Made by a program: the position numbers and the translations under genes. A stretch of DNA of 64,000 bases, taken from NCBI GenBank assembly GCA_023383815.1, contig JAHDYG010000006.1, positions 25,061 to 89,060 of the forward strand, written 5' to 3'. The notes beneath the pieces are model-generated. The model had not been told where the DNA came from. It made no database searches and worked only from the letters and a program-made list of their open reading frames with translations. Shown here in pieces: positions 50,349 to 60,045 of this stretch (within the stretch, counting starts at the first letter, position 1; the number at the start of each line of letters is the position of its first letter). Origin of the DNA: Rhodocyclaceae bacterium. Its GTDB lineage: Bacteria > Pseudomonadota > Gammaproteobacteria > Burkholderiales > Rhodocyclaceae.

Positions 50349-50395
50349 GTGCGCGCCGGACAAACCCCGACAACCCACAATAAGGAGAGATTCAG

Positions 50396-50896
50396 ATGAG
50401 CATGGTTACCCAGGGCGGCAAGCCCATCGAGGTATTGGGAACGTTTCCGCGGCCCGGTGAGCTCGCACCGCCGCTGTCGCTCGTCGGCGCCGATCTGGCC
50501 GATGTCACGCTGGAGACCTTTGCCGGCAAGCGCAAGGTGCTGAACATCGTTCCCAGTCTCGACACGCCGACGTGCGCCACGTCGGCGCGCAAGTTCAACG
50601 TCGAGGCCAACGCACTGCCGAACGCCGTCGTGCTGGTCATCTCGGCGGATCTGCCGTTTGCCTCGAAGCGTTTCTGCGAGACTGAGGGCCTCAAGAACGT
50701 CATTCCGCTGTCGACGATGCGCGGGCGCGAGTTCCTGCGCAACTACGGGGTCGAGATCGCGTCTGGCCCGATCGCAGGGCTTGCCGCGCGTGCGGTCGTG
50801 GTGCTCGACGAGAACAATCGCGTCCTGCACTCGGAACTCGTTCCCGAGATCAAGAGTGAACCCGACTACGCCGCAGTCATCGCCGCGCTGAAGTAA
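50396..50896 (+). CDS. tpx: Thiol peroxidase
   Basis: [21 protein letters not shown] peroxidatic Cys motif; [19 protein letters not shown]. Confidence 0.96.
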   Translation: MSMVTQGGKPIEVLGTFPRPGELAPPLSLVGADLADVTLETFAGKRKVLNIVPSLDTPTCATSARKFNVEANALPNAVVLVISADLPFASKRFCETEGLKNVIPLSTMRGREFLRNYGVEIASGPIAGLAARAVVVLDENNRVLHSELVPEIKSEPDYAAVIAALK

Positions 50897-50910
50897 GGAT
50901 ATTTTTGCCG

Positions 50911-50933
50911 ACCGTCCCGCGCTGCGGGGCGGT
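50911..50933 (+). terminator. Intrinsic terminator after tpx
   Basis: ACCGTCCCGC-GCT-GCGGGGCGGT followed by TTCC. Confidence 0.6.
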
Positions 50934-51208
50934 TTCCTGGGGGCGTCAGAACCGCTTCCGGATGCCGGGACTGTCTGCCAGCGGGCAACCGCCGGGCAGG
51001 CAGTCCCGGTTGCTGTTTGGATTGCGGCGCTGCGCTTCGTGCGTGGCGCCCGAAGACCGGACCCATGGAAGCCGATCTGCGTATCGGCTGTCCGGAGTGG
51101 AAGGGCTCGCTGAGCCTTCCCGCAAATGACCGCCCGGTCTTCGGATCGGGTCATCAAGCCCCGGCGGATTCCGCACCGGGGTGGCTATCTTGAATCGGGA
51201 GAATCGAC

Positions 51209-52582
51209 ATGAACGATCGGCACGACGCCTCGCGCAGGCGTTTCCTCGCGGCCGCGGGCAGTGCTGCCGCGGCTACTGCGGCCAGCCCGCTGCTCGCAAG
51301 CACACCCGGCCCTACCCCACCTTCCGCACTCCCGCCACTCGTCGGCCGTGCGACCGATACTTTGCTCGCGCGCGGCAAGACGCAACGCGTGGTCATCTGC
51401 GGGGGTGGCTGGGGAGGGGTGACGGCGGCGCGCTATCTGCGCCATCTCGCGCCGCAACTCGAGGTCGTCCTGCTCGAACGCAATCCGGTGTTCTTCTCCT
51501 GTCCGATGAGCAACAAGTGGCTCGTTGATATCGTCGATACCAACTACCTCACCAAGGATTACCTCTCGATTTCGGAGCAGCTTGGCTATCGCTTCATCCA
51601 GACCGAGATCCTGGAGATCGAACGCGAGCGCAAGCGCGTCGTCACCGCGGCCGGCGTGCTCGACTACGATTACCTGATCCTCTCACCCGGCATCCGTTAC
51701 CACTACGAGGCGTGGTTCGGCAACGACCGACGAGCCGCCGAAGCGGCCCGGGCGCGCTTTCCGGCCGCCTACATCCCGAACGCCGAACACTACCGCCTGA
51801 AGCAGTCGATCCACGATTTCCAGGGCGGCGACCTGGTGATGACGCTGCCTCCGCCGCCCCAGCGCTGCCCACCCAGCCCCTACGAACGAGCCTGCCTGAT
51901 TGCTGCCTTGTTCAAGGCGAAGAAGCTCAAGGCGCGGATCCTCATCCTCGATCACAAGGATGGCATCCGCCCGATCGGCCCAGGCTTCCGGGCCGCCTTC
52001 GAGGAGCTGTACAAGGATCAGATCACCTATGTGCCCAATGCCCACGTCCAGGAGGTCGACCCGTTCAACAAGCGCATCCGTACCGCGGCGGGTGAGTTCC
52101 GGTTCGACCACGCGATCCTGATGGCGCCGCACCAGGCCGGCGATCTCGCCTGGAAGGCCGGAGTCGTGCGCCCTTCCGGCCCGGGCCGCCCGGACGGCTG
52201 GGCCGACGTCGATCCGCTCTTCCTCAATGATCGCAAGGATCCGGATGTCTATGTGATCGGCGACGCGGTGGGGTTCGTCTCGCCGCAGTTCGCGTTCTAT
52301 CCGAAGGCCGGCCATGTGGCCAACCGCCATGCCCGCATCGTCGCCCGCTACATCGCGGAACGCGCCGCCGGCCGGGATCCTGCACACATCCTGCCGCATA
52401 ACCTGTGCTACATGATGGTCAACACCGAGCCGCAGGAGGGCATTTCGGTGCAGTTCGACTACAAGCTCAACGAGCAGGGCATCATCGAGCAGACCCAGGT
52501 CGACTACAACGAGCGTGCTTCGACAACGGTAGGCGATGATTTCGAGTGGGCGCGTGTCATCTACGGTGACATGTTCGGCTGA
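51209..52582 (+). CDS. FccB/SoxF-like flavoprotein (flavocytochrome c sulfide dehydrogenase flavin subunit-like), Tat-exported
   Basis: Tat motif RRRFLAAAG; VVICGGGWGGVTAARYLR; FFSCPMSNKW and NLCYMMVN cysteines in FccB positions. Confidence 0.85.
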   Translation: MNDRHDASRRRFLAAAGSAAAATAASPLLASTPGPTPPSALPPLVGRATDTLLARGKTQRVVICGGGWGGVTAARYLRHLAPQLEVVLLERNPVFFSCPMSNKWLVDIVDTNYLTKDYLSISEQLGYRFIQTEILEIERERKRVVTAAGVLDYDYLILSPGIRYHYEAWFGNDRRAAEAARARFPAAYIPNAEHYRLKQSIHDFQGGDLVMTLPPPPQRCPPSPYERACLIAALFKAKKLKARILILDHKDGIRPIGPGFRAAFEELYKDQITYVPNAHVQEVDPFNKRIRTAAGEFRFDHAILMAPHQAGDLAWKAGVVRPSGPGRPDGWADVDPLFLNDRKDPDVYVIGDAVGFVSPQFAFYPKAGHVANRHARIVARYIAERAAGRDPAHILPHNLCYMMVNTEPQEGISVQFDYKLNEQGIIEQTQVDYNERASTTVGDDFEWARVIYGDMFG

Positions 52583-52706
52583 TTGCCCGGCGCAGATTCA
52601 AGCCCGTGAGTCATCGGGGAGATCGGGGTGGGGGAAGAACCCCCCGCGTTCGCTCTGGTCCACGAGACGGAAGCTCAACCCAATTCGTGATAGAGGAGAA
52701 TTCGCC

Positions 52707-53060
52707 ATGCATGCCCGCAGCCTCGCCACGCTCGTCATCGCCGCACTGCTTGCCAGTATGCCATTCGCAGGGCTGCAGGCCGGTGGCACCGCCGAGCCTG
52801 TCGTCATCCAGATCAAGGACTACCGCTTCATTCCGGACGAACTCACGGTCAAGGTCGGCACCACGGTGCGCTGGGAGAATGTCGAAAAGCGTCAGTTCCA
52901 CAGCGTGTATTTCGAGTCGCTCGGTGATCCAGTCCGTGACGATTTTTTCCCCGGTGAAGTGCGCGAGCGCACGTTCGAAAAACCAGGGACCTATCCTTAC
53001 ATCTGCGAACCTCACGACAGCTCACACAAGATGCGCGGGGTCATTCACGTCGTGGAGTGA
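52707..53060 (+). CDS. Cupredoxin (plastocyanin/azurin-like blue copper protein)
   Basis: Signal peptide; IKDYRFIPDELTVKVGTTVRWENVEKRQFHSVYFES ... YICEPHDSSHKMRGVIHV (His/Cys/His/Met ligands). Confidence 0.87.
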   Translation: MHARSLATLVIAALLASMPFAGLQAGGTAEPVVIQIKDYRFIPDELTVKVGTTVRWENVEKRQFHSVYFESLGDPVRDDFFPGEVRERTFEKPGTYPYICEPHDSSHKMRGVIHVVE

Positions 53061-53225
53061 CGGCGCGACTCTGGGCGCTTCTGCGCCCAGTGGATCACGA
53101 TCGCAGACGCGATCGTTCTCGCGCGTGCGCGTCGAATTGCCGATCGATGCGATTTGATCGGTTGCGGGATTGCGGTACCCTGACACCCACAGTTGCAGCG
53201 TGCGACTGTTCAAGGGGGGCTCCGG

Positions 53226-53639
53226 GTGAGCATCGAGACCATTCACTCAGTCGTGACCGTGGTTTTCTATGCGATCAGCCTGACGGGGGTGATCGTCGTC
53301 GCGTGGGGTGTCACCGAGGCGGTGTATCGCTTTCTTGCGCTCAAGCTTGAAGGCCACCTGCCTCACGCGCGCATTGTCGCGGCCACCGCGCGCATCCGCG
53401 AGCGGCTGGGTTCTCACCTGCTGCTTGCACTGGATCTGTTCATTGGCGCAGACATCATCAAGTCGGTGGTGACCCCGGGCTGGGAGAACATTGCGATGCT
53501 CGGCGCGATCGTCGTCATCCGCATCACGCTCAGCTACTTTCTCGAACGCGAGATGGAGCATACGCACCTTTCCGCCCAGTCGGGGCGACTGGCGGCGGAC
53601 GGCACTCGTGCGGACCGAGGCGAGCCGCCTGCGCATTGA
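53226..53639 (+). CDS. DUF1622 family membrane protein
   Basis: GTG start; two TM segments, ARIRERLGSHLLLALDLFIGADIIKSVVTPGWENIAMLGAIVVIRITLSYFLEREM. Confidence 0.82.
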   Translation: MSIETIHSVVTVVFYAISLTGVIVVAWGVTEAVYRFLALKLEGHLPHARIVAATARIRERLGSHLLLALDLFIGADIIKSVVTPGWENIAMLGAIVVIRITLSYFLEREMEHTHLSAQSGRLAADGTRADRGEPPAH

Positions 53640-53679
53640 ACCTGCGCCATTCGCGCCTGGCATGCATCGGGGAGGCTTC

Positions 53680-54744
53680 ATGGCACGCAAGCTCGTCGTC
53701 AAACGCAGCAAGAAGAGCGGGGCTGGGCCGGGTACGCTGGTCCACATCGGACGCCCCTCCCACCGGAACCCCGAGATCCTGCTCATCCGCTACGATCGTG
53801 ACGCCCTGCAGGAGCGGCGCATCGACGATCCTGCGCACTGCGCGGAGCACCTGGGTGCCGAAGAGGTGCGCTGGCTTCACGTGGACGGCGTGCACCGACC
53901 TGAAATGGTTGAGACACTCGGCAGCATGCTCGGGCTGCATCCATTGGTGATGGAAGACATCCTCAACACCGATCAGCGTCCCAAGGTCGAGGACTACGAA
54001 GGCTACCTCTACATCGTGCTGCGCTTGCCGCACTACGACGCGGAACATGAGCAGATCAGTTCGGAGCAGATCAGCCTCGTGCTCGGGGAGCGATTCGTCC
54101 TGTCGTTGCAGGAGCATCCGGGCGATGTGTTCGACAGCGTGCGCGAGCGCCTGCGCAGCGGCCGCAAGCTTCGCCTGATGCAAGCCGATGCGCTCGCCTA
54201 CGCGCTGATCGACGCGGTGGTCGATCGCTATTTCATCGTGCTGGAGCAACTTGGCGACCGAATCGAGGTGCTCGAGGACGAACTGATCGAACGCCCGACC
54301 TCGGTCACGCTGAATCGAATCCACCACTTCAAGCGCGAGATGCTGATGCTGCGCAAGTCGGTGTGGCCGCTGCGCGAGGTGCTCGGGCGGCTTTCGCGCG
54401 ATGACAGCCCGCTGATCACGACCGATACCCGGCTCTTCCTGCGCGATGTCTTCGACCACAGCGTCCACATCATGGACACCATCGATACGGTTCGGGAGCT
54501 GCTCGCCAACATGCTCGACATTTATCTGTCGAGCCTCAGCAACCGCATGAACGAGGTGATGAAGATGCTCACGCTGATCGCCACGGTGTTCATGCCGCTG
54601 ACCTTCATCGCGGGCATCTACGGCATGAACTTTGTGCACATGCCTGAACTGCACTGGCCCTGGGCCTACCCCACGGTGCTGGGGCTGATGTTGTTCGTTG
54701 CGCTTGGACTGGTCGTCTTTTTCCGGCGACGGCGCTGGATGTAG
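53680..54744 (+). CDS. corA: CorA family Mg2+/Co2+ transporter
   Basis: C-terminal TLIATVFMPLTFIAGIYGMNFVHMPEL (GMN motif). Confidence 0.93.
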   Translation: MARKLVVKRSKKSGAGPGTLVHIGRPSHRNPEILLIRYDRDALQERRIDDPAHCAEHLGAEEVRWLHVDGVHRPEMVETLGSMLGLHPLVMEDILNTDQRPKVEDYEGYLYIVLRLPHYDAEHEQISSEQISLVLGERFVLSLQEHPGDVFDSVRERLRSGRKLRLMQADALAYALIDAVVDRYFIVLEQLGDRIEVLEDELIERPTSVTLNRIHHFKREMLMLRKSVWPLREVLGRLSRDDSPLITTDTRLFLRDVFDHSVHIMDTIDTVRELLANMLDIYLSSLSNRMNEVMKMLTLIATVFMPLTFIAGIYGMNFVHMPELHWPWAYPTVLGLMLFVALGLVVFFRRRRWM

Positions 54745-54755
54745 TGGAACCGAAG

Positions 54756-54774
54756 GCGCCCGGTGATCGGGCGC
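54756..54774 (+). terminator. Hairpin downstream of corA
   Basis: GCGCCCG-GTGAT-CGGGCGC. Confidence 0.4.
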
Positions 54775-54920
54775 GAGACTCGTGTTCGACCTACCTCCGT
54801 ACGGCCCGGTAGGCTTGCCTGCTTTCCGCGTTCCTGCGCACTGCGGTGATGAAGATCCGCAAGGCCAGCGGCTGGCAGATGAATGCGCCGTCCAGCGGGA
54901 TCTCTTTCCCGGTTTCGTCG

Positions 54921-56072
54921 CTAGAACGGCAGCTCGCCCTGCAGTGCAGGCGGGCGAAGCGCGGGCTGCGACGAGGCCGGCGTGAGGGTACCGACCCGCA
55001 CGCCGAGCAGGCGCAGCCGTTGATCGAGTGGCGCGCGGCGCAGGCATTCGCCGGCTGCACGACGGATGACGCCGGGATCGTCGGTGGGTTCGGTGAGGGT
55101 GTGGTCGCGCGTGAGGGTGCGGAAATCCTGATAGCGCAGCTTGATGCCGATCCCTCGCCCGACATAGCCCTTGCGCCGCAGGTCTGCCGCGACGCGCGTG
55201 CAGAGCTCGGTGAAGATTCCGGAGAGCAGGGCGCGATCGTGCACGGCATGCAGATCGCGGTCGAAGGTGGTTTCCCGGCTGATCGAACGCGGTTCGGAGG
55301 TCGTGACGACCGGACGGTCGTCGAGACCGTGGGCCGAGGCGTTGAGCCACGCTGCGTAGCTGCGGCCAAAATGGGCCTGCAGGATTTCGACATCGGCGCG
55401 GGCGAGTTCGGCGATGGTGTTGATACCCAGGGATGCCAGGCGCGCGGCGGCCTTGGGTCCGACGCCGTTGATCTTGCGCACCGGCAACGGCCAGATCCGG
55501 GTGGGTAGATCGGCCGGGCTCAGCAGCGTGGTGCCGTCGGGTTTGTCGAGGTCGGAACCGATCTTCGCGAGCAGCTTGTTGGGCGCGATTCCGATCGAGC
55601 ACGACAGGCCGGTCGCTTCACGCACGGCGGCCTTGATGCGGTGGGCGAGGACAAGGCTCTCCTCTGGCAGGGGCGTCAGATCGAGGTAGATCTCGTCGAT
55701 GCCGCGGTCTTCGATCTCGGGGGCGATCGTCGCGACGGCGGATTTGAACCGTCGCGAGTAGTGGCGGTAGGCGTCGAAATCCGCCGGCAGCAGGAGGGCG
55801 TCGGGCGCAAGCCGGGCGGCCTTCATCAGGCCCATGCCCGAACTCACGCCGAAGGCGCGCGCTTCGTAGGTGGCGGTGGTGATGACGCCGCGACCGACGT
55901 AGCCGCTCAAGCGTGCAAAGGCGAGCGTGCCGTCGGGTGCCAGGGTCGGACGATCGATCGCGCGTCCGCCGACCACGACCGGCTTGCCACACAGTTCCGG
56001 ATAGCGCAGCAATTCGACCGACGCAAAGAAGGCGTCCATGTCGAGATGGGCGATGCGGCGTTCGGGGCTCAT
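54921..56072 (-). CDS. dinB: DNA polymerase IV (Y-family)
   Basis: MSPERRIAHLDMDAFFASVELLRYPEL; EIEDRGIDEIYLDLT; SIGIAPNKLLAKIGSDLDKPDG. Confidence 0.95.
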   Translation of the reverse strand: MSPERRIAHLDMDAFFASVELLRYPELCGKPVVVGGRAIDRPTLAPDGTLAFARLSGYVGRGVITTATYEARAFGVSSGMGLMKAARLAPDALLLPADFDAYRHYSRRFKSAVATIAPEIEDRGIDEIYLDLTPLPEESLVLAHRIKAAVREATGLSCSIGIAPNKLLAKIGSDLDKPDGTTLLSPADLPTRIWPLPVRKINGVGPKAAARLASLGINTIAELARADVEILQAHFGRSYAAWLNASAHGLDDRPVVTTSEPRSISRETTFDRDLHAVHDRALLSGIFTELCTRVAADLRRKGYVGRGIGIKLRYQDFRTLTRDHTLTEPTDDPGVIRRAAGECLRRAPLDQRLRLLGVRVGTLTPASSQPALRPPALQGELPF

Positions 56073-56178
56073 GAAGCGGTGAAGATACCCGAAGCGCGGG
56101 GCCGCTGTCTCGCTGAGAAATTACGGCCGCCAGCCGGGAGATCCGGCGGGCGGCCGCGGGGCTGAGCGCAGGCTGCGC

Positions 56179-57984
56179 TCAGAAATCGAGTGCGAAGTCG
56201 GACTCGGCCATCGACATCAGGTTGCCAGCCCCCGAAAGCATGGTTTCGACGTGTGCACGTGTACGCGGCAGGATGCGCTGGTAGTAGAAGCGGGCGGTCT
56301 GCAGCTTGGCTGTGTAGAAGGCTGCGTCGCCGCTGCCGGTGGCGAGCTTGGCGGCGGCGACCCGAGCCATGTCAGCCCAGAAGTAGGCGAGGCAGACGTA
56401 GCCCGAGTACATCAGGTAGTCGAACGAGGCCGCGCCGACTTCCTCCGGGTTCTTCATCGCCGCCATGCCGATCTTCATCGTCAGCTCTCCCCATTCGCGA
56501 TTGAGCTTCGCAAGCGGTGCGACGAACTCGCCGAGTGCCTGGTCGCCCTCATGGGCCTGGCAGAATCTGTGTACGATCTTCGTAAAGCCCTTGAGCGCTT
56601 CGCCCTGGGTCTGCAAGACCTTGCGGCCGAGCAGATCGAGTGCCTGCACGCCGGTCGTGCCTTCATAGAGCATCGAGATCCGGGCGTCGCGCACGTTCTG
56701 CTCCATGCCCCATTCGGCGATGTAACCGTGACCGCCGTAGATCTGAAGACCGAGGTTGGCTGCCTCGAAGCCGGCTTCCGTCATGAAGGCCTTGGCGATC
56801 GGAGTCAGGAAGGCAAGCAGCGCGTCGGCCCGCTCGCGGGCTTCGGGGTCCGGGCTGTACTTGACGATGTCGACCTGCTTGGCAGTGAAGTACACCATCG
56901 CGCGCGAGCCTTCCGCGAATGCCTTCGTGGTGAGCAGCATGCGCCGCACGTCGGGGTGCACGATGATCGGGTCGGCGGGCTTGTCGGGTGCCTTGGGGCC
57001 GGACAGCGAGCGCATCTGCAGGCGTTCGCGGGCATAACGCAGGCCTCCCTGGAAGCCGATCTCGGCGTGCGCGAGCCCCTGGATCGCAGTGCCGAGGCGG
57101 GCGGTGTTCATGAAGGTGAACATGCAGTTCAGGCCCTTGTTCGGCGGCCCGATCAGGTAGCCGGTGGCGCCGTCGAAGTTCAGCACGCAGGTGGCGTTGC
57201 CGTGGATGCCCATCTTGTGCTCGATCGAACCGCAGGATACGGCATTGCGCTCGCCGGCACTGCCGTCGGCGGCGGGCAGGCACTTGGGCACGATGAAGAG
57301 CGAGATGCCCTTGGTGCCGCCGGGCGCATCGGGCAGGCGGGCGAGTACGATGTGCACGATGTTCTCGGCCATGTCGTGCTCACCGGCCGAAATGAAGATC
57401 TTGGTGCCGGTGACGCGATAGCTGCCGTCGGCCTGCGGCTCGGCGCGCGTGCGCAGCAGCCCCAGGTCGGTGCCGCAATGCGGTTCGGTCAGGCACATCG
57501 TGCCGGTCCATTCGCCCGAGACGAGCTTCGTCAGGTAGGTGTGCTTCTGCTCGTCGGTGCCGTGCGCGGTGAGCGTATTCATCGCGCCGTGCGACAGACC
57601 GGGGTACATGCCCCAGGCCCAGTTTGCCTGACCGGTCAGTTCGCTCAGGACGAGACCGAGCGATTCGGGCAGGCCCTGGCCCCCGTGGGCTGGATCGTGC
57701 GCAAGACTCGGCCAGCCGCCTTCGACATACTGGCGGTAGGCTTCCTTGAAGCCGGTCGGAGTGGTCACGCCTTCGGGCGACCAGGTGCAGCCCTCGGTGT
57801 CGCCGACCCGGTTGAGCGGCGCAATGACTTCCTCGCAGAAGCGGGCGCCCTCTTCGAGGATCGCGTCGACCATGTCGGGGCTCGCTTCCTGGCAGGCAGG
57901 AAGGCTCTGATAGTGGGCTTCGTAGTCGAGCACTTCGTTGCGGACGAAGCGGATATCGCGCAGCGGGGCCTTGTATTCGGGCAT
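56179..57984 (-). CDS. Acyl-CoA dehydrogenase (601 aa, C-terminally extended)
   Basis: MCLTEPHCGTDLGLLRTRAEPQADGSYRVTGTKIFISAGEHDMAENIVHIVLARL; QIYGGHGYIAEWGMEQNVRDARISMLYEGTTGVQALDLLGRK. Confidence 0.93.
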   Translation of the reverse strand: MPEYKAPLRDIRFVRNEVLDYEAHYQSLPACQEASPDMVDAILEEGARFCEEVIAPLNRVGDTEGCTWSPEGVTTPTGFKEAYRQYVEGGWPSLAHDPAHGGQGLPESLGLVLSELTGQANWAWGMYPGLSHGAMNTLTAHGTDEQKHTYLTKLVSGEWTGTMCLTEPHCGTDLGLLRTRAEPQADGSYRVTGTKIFISAGEHDMAENIVHIVLARLPDAPGGTKGISLFIVPKCLPAADGSAGERNAVSCGSIEHKMGIHGNATCVLNFDGATGYLIGPPNKGLNCMFTFMNTARLGTAIQGLAHAEIGFQGGLRYARERLQMRSLSGPKAPDKPADPIIVHPDVRRMLLTTKAFAEGSRAMVYFTAKQVDIVKYSPDPEARERADALLAFLTPIAKAFMTEAGFEAANLGLQIYGGHGYIAEWGMEQNVRDARISMLYEGTTGVQALDLLGRKVLQTQGEALKGFTKIVHRFCQAHEGDQALGEFVAPLAKLNREWGELTMKIGMAAMKNPEEVGAASFDYLMYSGYVCLAYFWADMARVAAAKLATGSGDAAFYTAKLQTARFYYQRILPRTRAHVETMLSGAGNLMSMAESDFALDF

Positions 57985-58035
57985 CGTGGGGCAACCTCGG
58001 AGTGGCGTCGCCGGGAAGCGACGGGTGACGGAAGT

Positions 58036-58078
58036 AAACGAACGTTTGAAACATACGTTCGCATGACTTTCTTGTCAA
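58036..58078 (-). promoter_or_regulatory. Acyl-CoA dehydrogenase promoter overlapped by an inverted-repeat operator
   Basis: Minus strand TTGACA-N17-TATGTT; inverted repeat CGAACGT-N9-ACGTTCG (58039-58061); AAAC-N4-GTTT submotif. Confidence 0.65.
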
Positions 58079-58184
58079 GCGTCGAAATGGGGTGCAGGCG
58101 TTGGGCAGAACATGCGGGAAGGCGCGCGGCGGAGAGGTGTGGCCGGTCCCGTTGCAAAGTGCCAGGTCGTGCTGGAAGGCCGCT

Positions 58185-59294
58185 TCAGGCTTCGCGCATC
58201 ATCAGCCAGTACTGGACCTTCATCGTTGCCGCGGCTCCGGCGATGATTGACGCGGTAGTCAGGATCGAACCCAGCGCGAGGGTCGAAAAACCGCTCACGC
58301 CCTGGCCGATCGTGCAGCCGAGAGCGGTGACGCCGCCAAACCCCATCAGAACGGCTCCGATGAGATGGCGGACCAGGTCGTCGGCGCTATTGAAGGACTC
58401 GATGCGGAAGGTTCGCGACGTCAGTGCGTACACCGCCGAGCCGACCACCAGCCCGAGGCTGCCCGCGATACCGAAGGTGACGATGCGCGTGGTGTCGCTC
58501 CACAGCATCAGCAGTTCAAGCGTGTACGCGACCGGTGCGACGAAAGAGAAGGATTCGGCCCGGCCGCTGTTGGTGCCGATGAATGCGGGTTCCAGCGTGA
58601 GTGGGTGCTCTGCGACGTAGCCGATGTGCGCCGTGACGTACCAGCCGGCAACGGTCAGGGCGCCGATGACGAGTCCGCCCGCGAGCGTTTCTGCTTCGCG
58701 TGCTTCGCGGCTCGCCAGTCCGAACACCAGAAGTCCGCCTCCGATGGCGGCTGCGGCACCCAGGATCGCGGATTCACGCGCCAGGCCGAAGCCGGTCAGC
58801 AGCGAAGGCAGATCCTGCGCGCTGCCAAGCTGCAGCGCGACCGGGTCGAGCCAGGCTACGCGCCAGGTGCCGAAGAGCCCGCGCAGCGTCATGTACGCGG
58901 CGAGGCCCATGAAGACAAAGACAATCAGGGATTTCAGGTTGCCGCCGCCTATCCGGATCAGGGTCTTGCTGCCGCAACCGGACGCGAGCGTCATGCCTAC
59001 GCCGAAGAGCGCACCGCCCGTGAGGTGCGAAAGCCACATCAGCCGCGTCCCGCCGTAGATCGTCGAGGACGGATCGAACCAGCCGCCCAGACGCAGGGCC
59101 GCCGTACCCAGGATCGCAACGCCGATCGCCAGCATCCACATGCGCATGCGCGTCCAGTCACCCATGTTCACGATGTCGGAGACGGCACCCATCGTGCAGA
59201 AGCTCGAGCGGTTGCCGACATACCCGAACACCAGGCCGAGTGCGAACGCGAGCCAGGCAATCAAGGAAGCGGCGACCACGGGTTCTTCGACCAT
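58185..59294 (-). CDS. YeeE/YedE family (sulfur transport) membrane protein
   Basis: Hydrophobic; GNRSSFCTMGAVSDI, FGVGMTLASGCGSKTLIRIGGGNLKSL, GFGGVTALGCTIGQGVSGFSTL. Confidence 0.92.
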   Translation of the reverse strand: MVEEPVVAASLIAWLAFALGLVFGYVGNRSSFCTMGAVSDIVNMGDWTRMRMWMLAIGVAILGTAALRLGGWFDPSSTIYGGTRLMWLSHLTGGALFGVGMTLASGCGSKTLIRIGGGNLKSLIVFVFMGLAAYMTLRGLFGTWRVAWLDPVALQLGSAQDLPSLLTGFGLARESAILGAAAAIGGGLLVFGLASREAREAETLAGGLVIGALTVAGWYVTAHIGYVAEHPLTLEPAFIGTNSGRAESFSFVAPVAYTLELLMLWSDTTRIVTFGIAGSLGLVVGSAVYALTSRTFRIESFNSADDLVRHLIGAVLMGFGGVTALGCTIGQGVSGFSTLALGSILTTASIIAGAAATMKVQYWLMMREA

Positions 59295-59350
59295 GTAGGG
59301 CGGGACGGTGGGTTCGAAGGGTGCGGTGATTCTATCAGCGCGACCGAGAA

Positions 59351-60031
59351 CTAACGGTATCGGGTCGGATCAGCCACACCAGCGGCGGTGAAGCCTTCCC
59401 GGCGCAGCCGGCACGCATCGCACACGCCGCAGGCACGGCCTGATTCGTCAGCCTGATAGCATGACACGGTCTGTTCGTAGCGGACGCCAAGCGCGAGTCC
59501 GCGCCGGATGATGTCGGCCTTCGAGAGATGCATCAGCGGAGCGTGAACTTTCAGGTGCTGGCCCTCGACTCCAGATCGCGTGGCGAGATTGGCCATTGCC
59601 TCAAAGGCGCGGATGAACTCGGGCCGACAGTCTGGGTATCCCGAGTAATCGACTGCGTTGACGCCGATGAAGATGTCGCCAGACTGCAGGATTTCGGCCC
59701 ATGCAAGCGCCATCGAAAGCATCACGGTGTTGCGCGCGGGCACGTAGGTGGAGGGAATGCCGCCTCCGGGCCCGTCTACCGGGATGTCGATGCTCGCATC
59801 GGTCAGGGCAGAGCCGCCGAACTGACCGAGCCCGACACTTGCGAGCCGATGTTCGTGCGCGCCGAGTGCCTGGGCGACGCGCCTCGATGCGGTGAGTTCT
59901 GCCGCATGACGCTGGCCGTACGCCACCGACAGGGCATGGCACGTGAACCCTTCAGCGCGCGCGATCGCCAGGCAGGTCGCCGAGTCGAGTCCACCCGAGA
60001 GCAGGATGACGGCAGGTTTGCGAGAGGGCAT
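59351..60031 (-). CDS. queC: 7-cyano-7-deazaguanine synthase
   Basis: [24 protein letters not shown]-loop; [14 protein letters not shown] zinc site. Confidence 0.96.
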   Translation of the reverse strand: MPSRKPAVILLSGGLDSATCLAIARAEGFTCHALSVAYGQRHAAELTASRRVAQALGAHEHRLASVGLGQFGGSALTDASIDIPVDGPGGGIPSTYVPARNTVMLSMALAWAEILQSGDIFIGVNAVDYSGYPDCRPEFIRAFEAMANLATRSGVEGQHLKVHAPLMHLSKADIIRRGLALGVRYEQTVSCYQADESGRACGVCDACRLRREGFTAAGVADPTRYR

Positions 60032-60045
60032 CGTTCGACCTCGTT

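Noticed and set aside
54791-55393. Minus-strand ORF with a protein-like tail (DETGKEIPLDGAFICQPLALRIFITAVRRNAESRQAYRAVRR) downstream of dinB
   Set aside because: No start codon outside dinB, and most of it overlaps dinB in another frame; could be a gene remnant but not supportable
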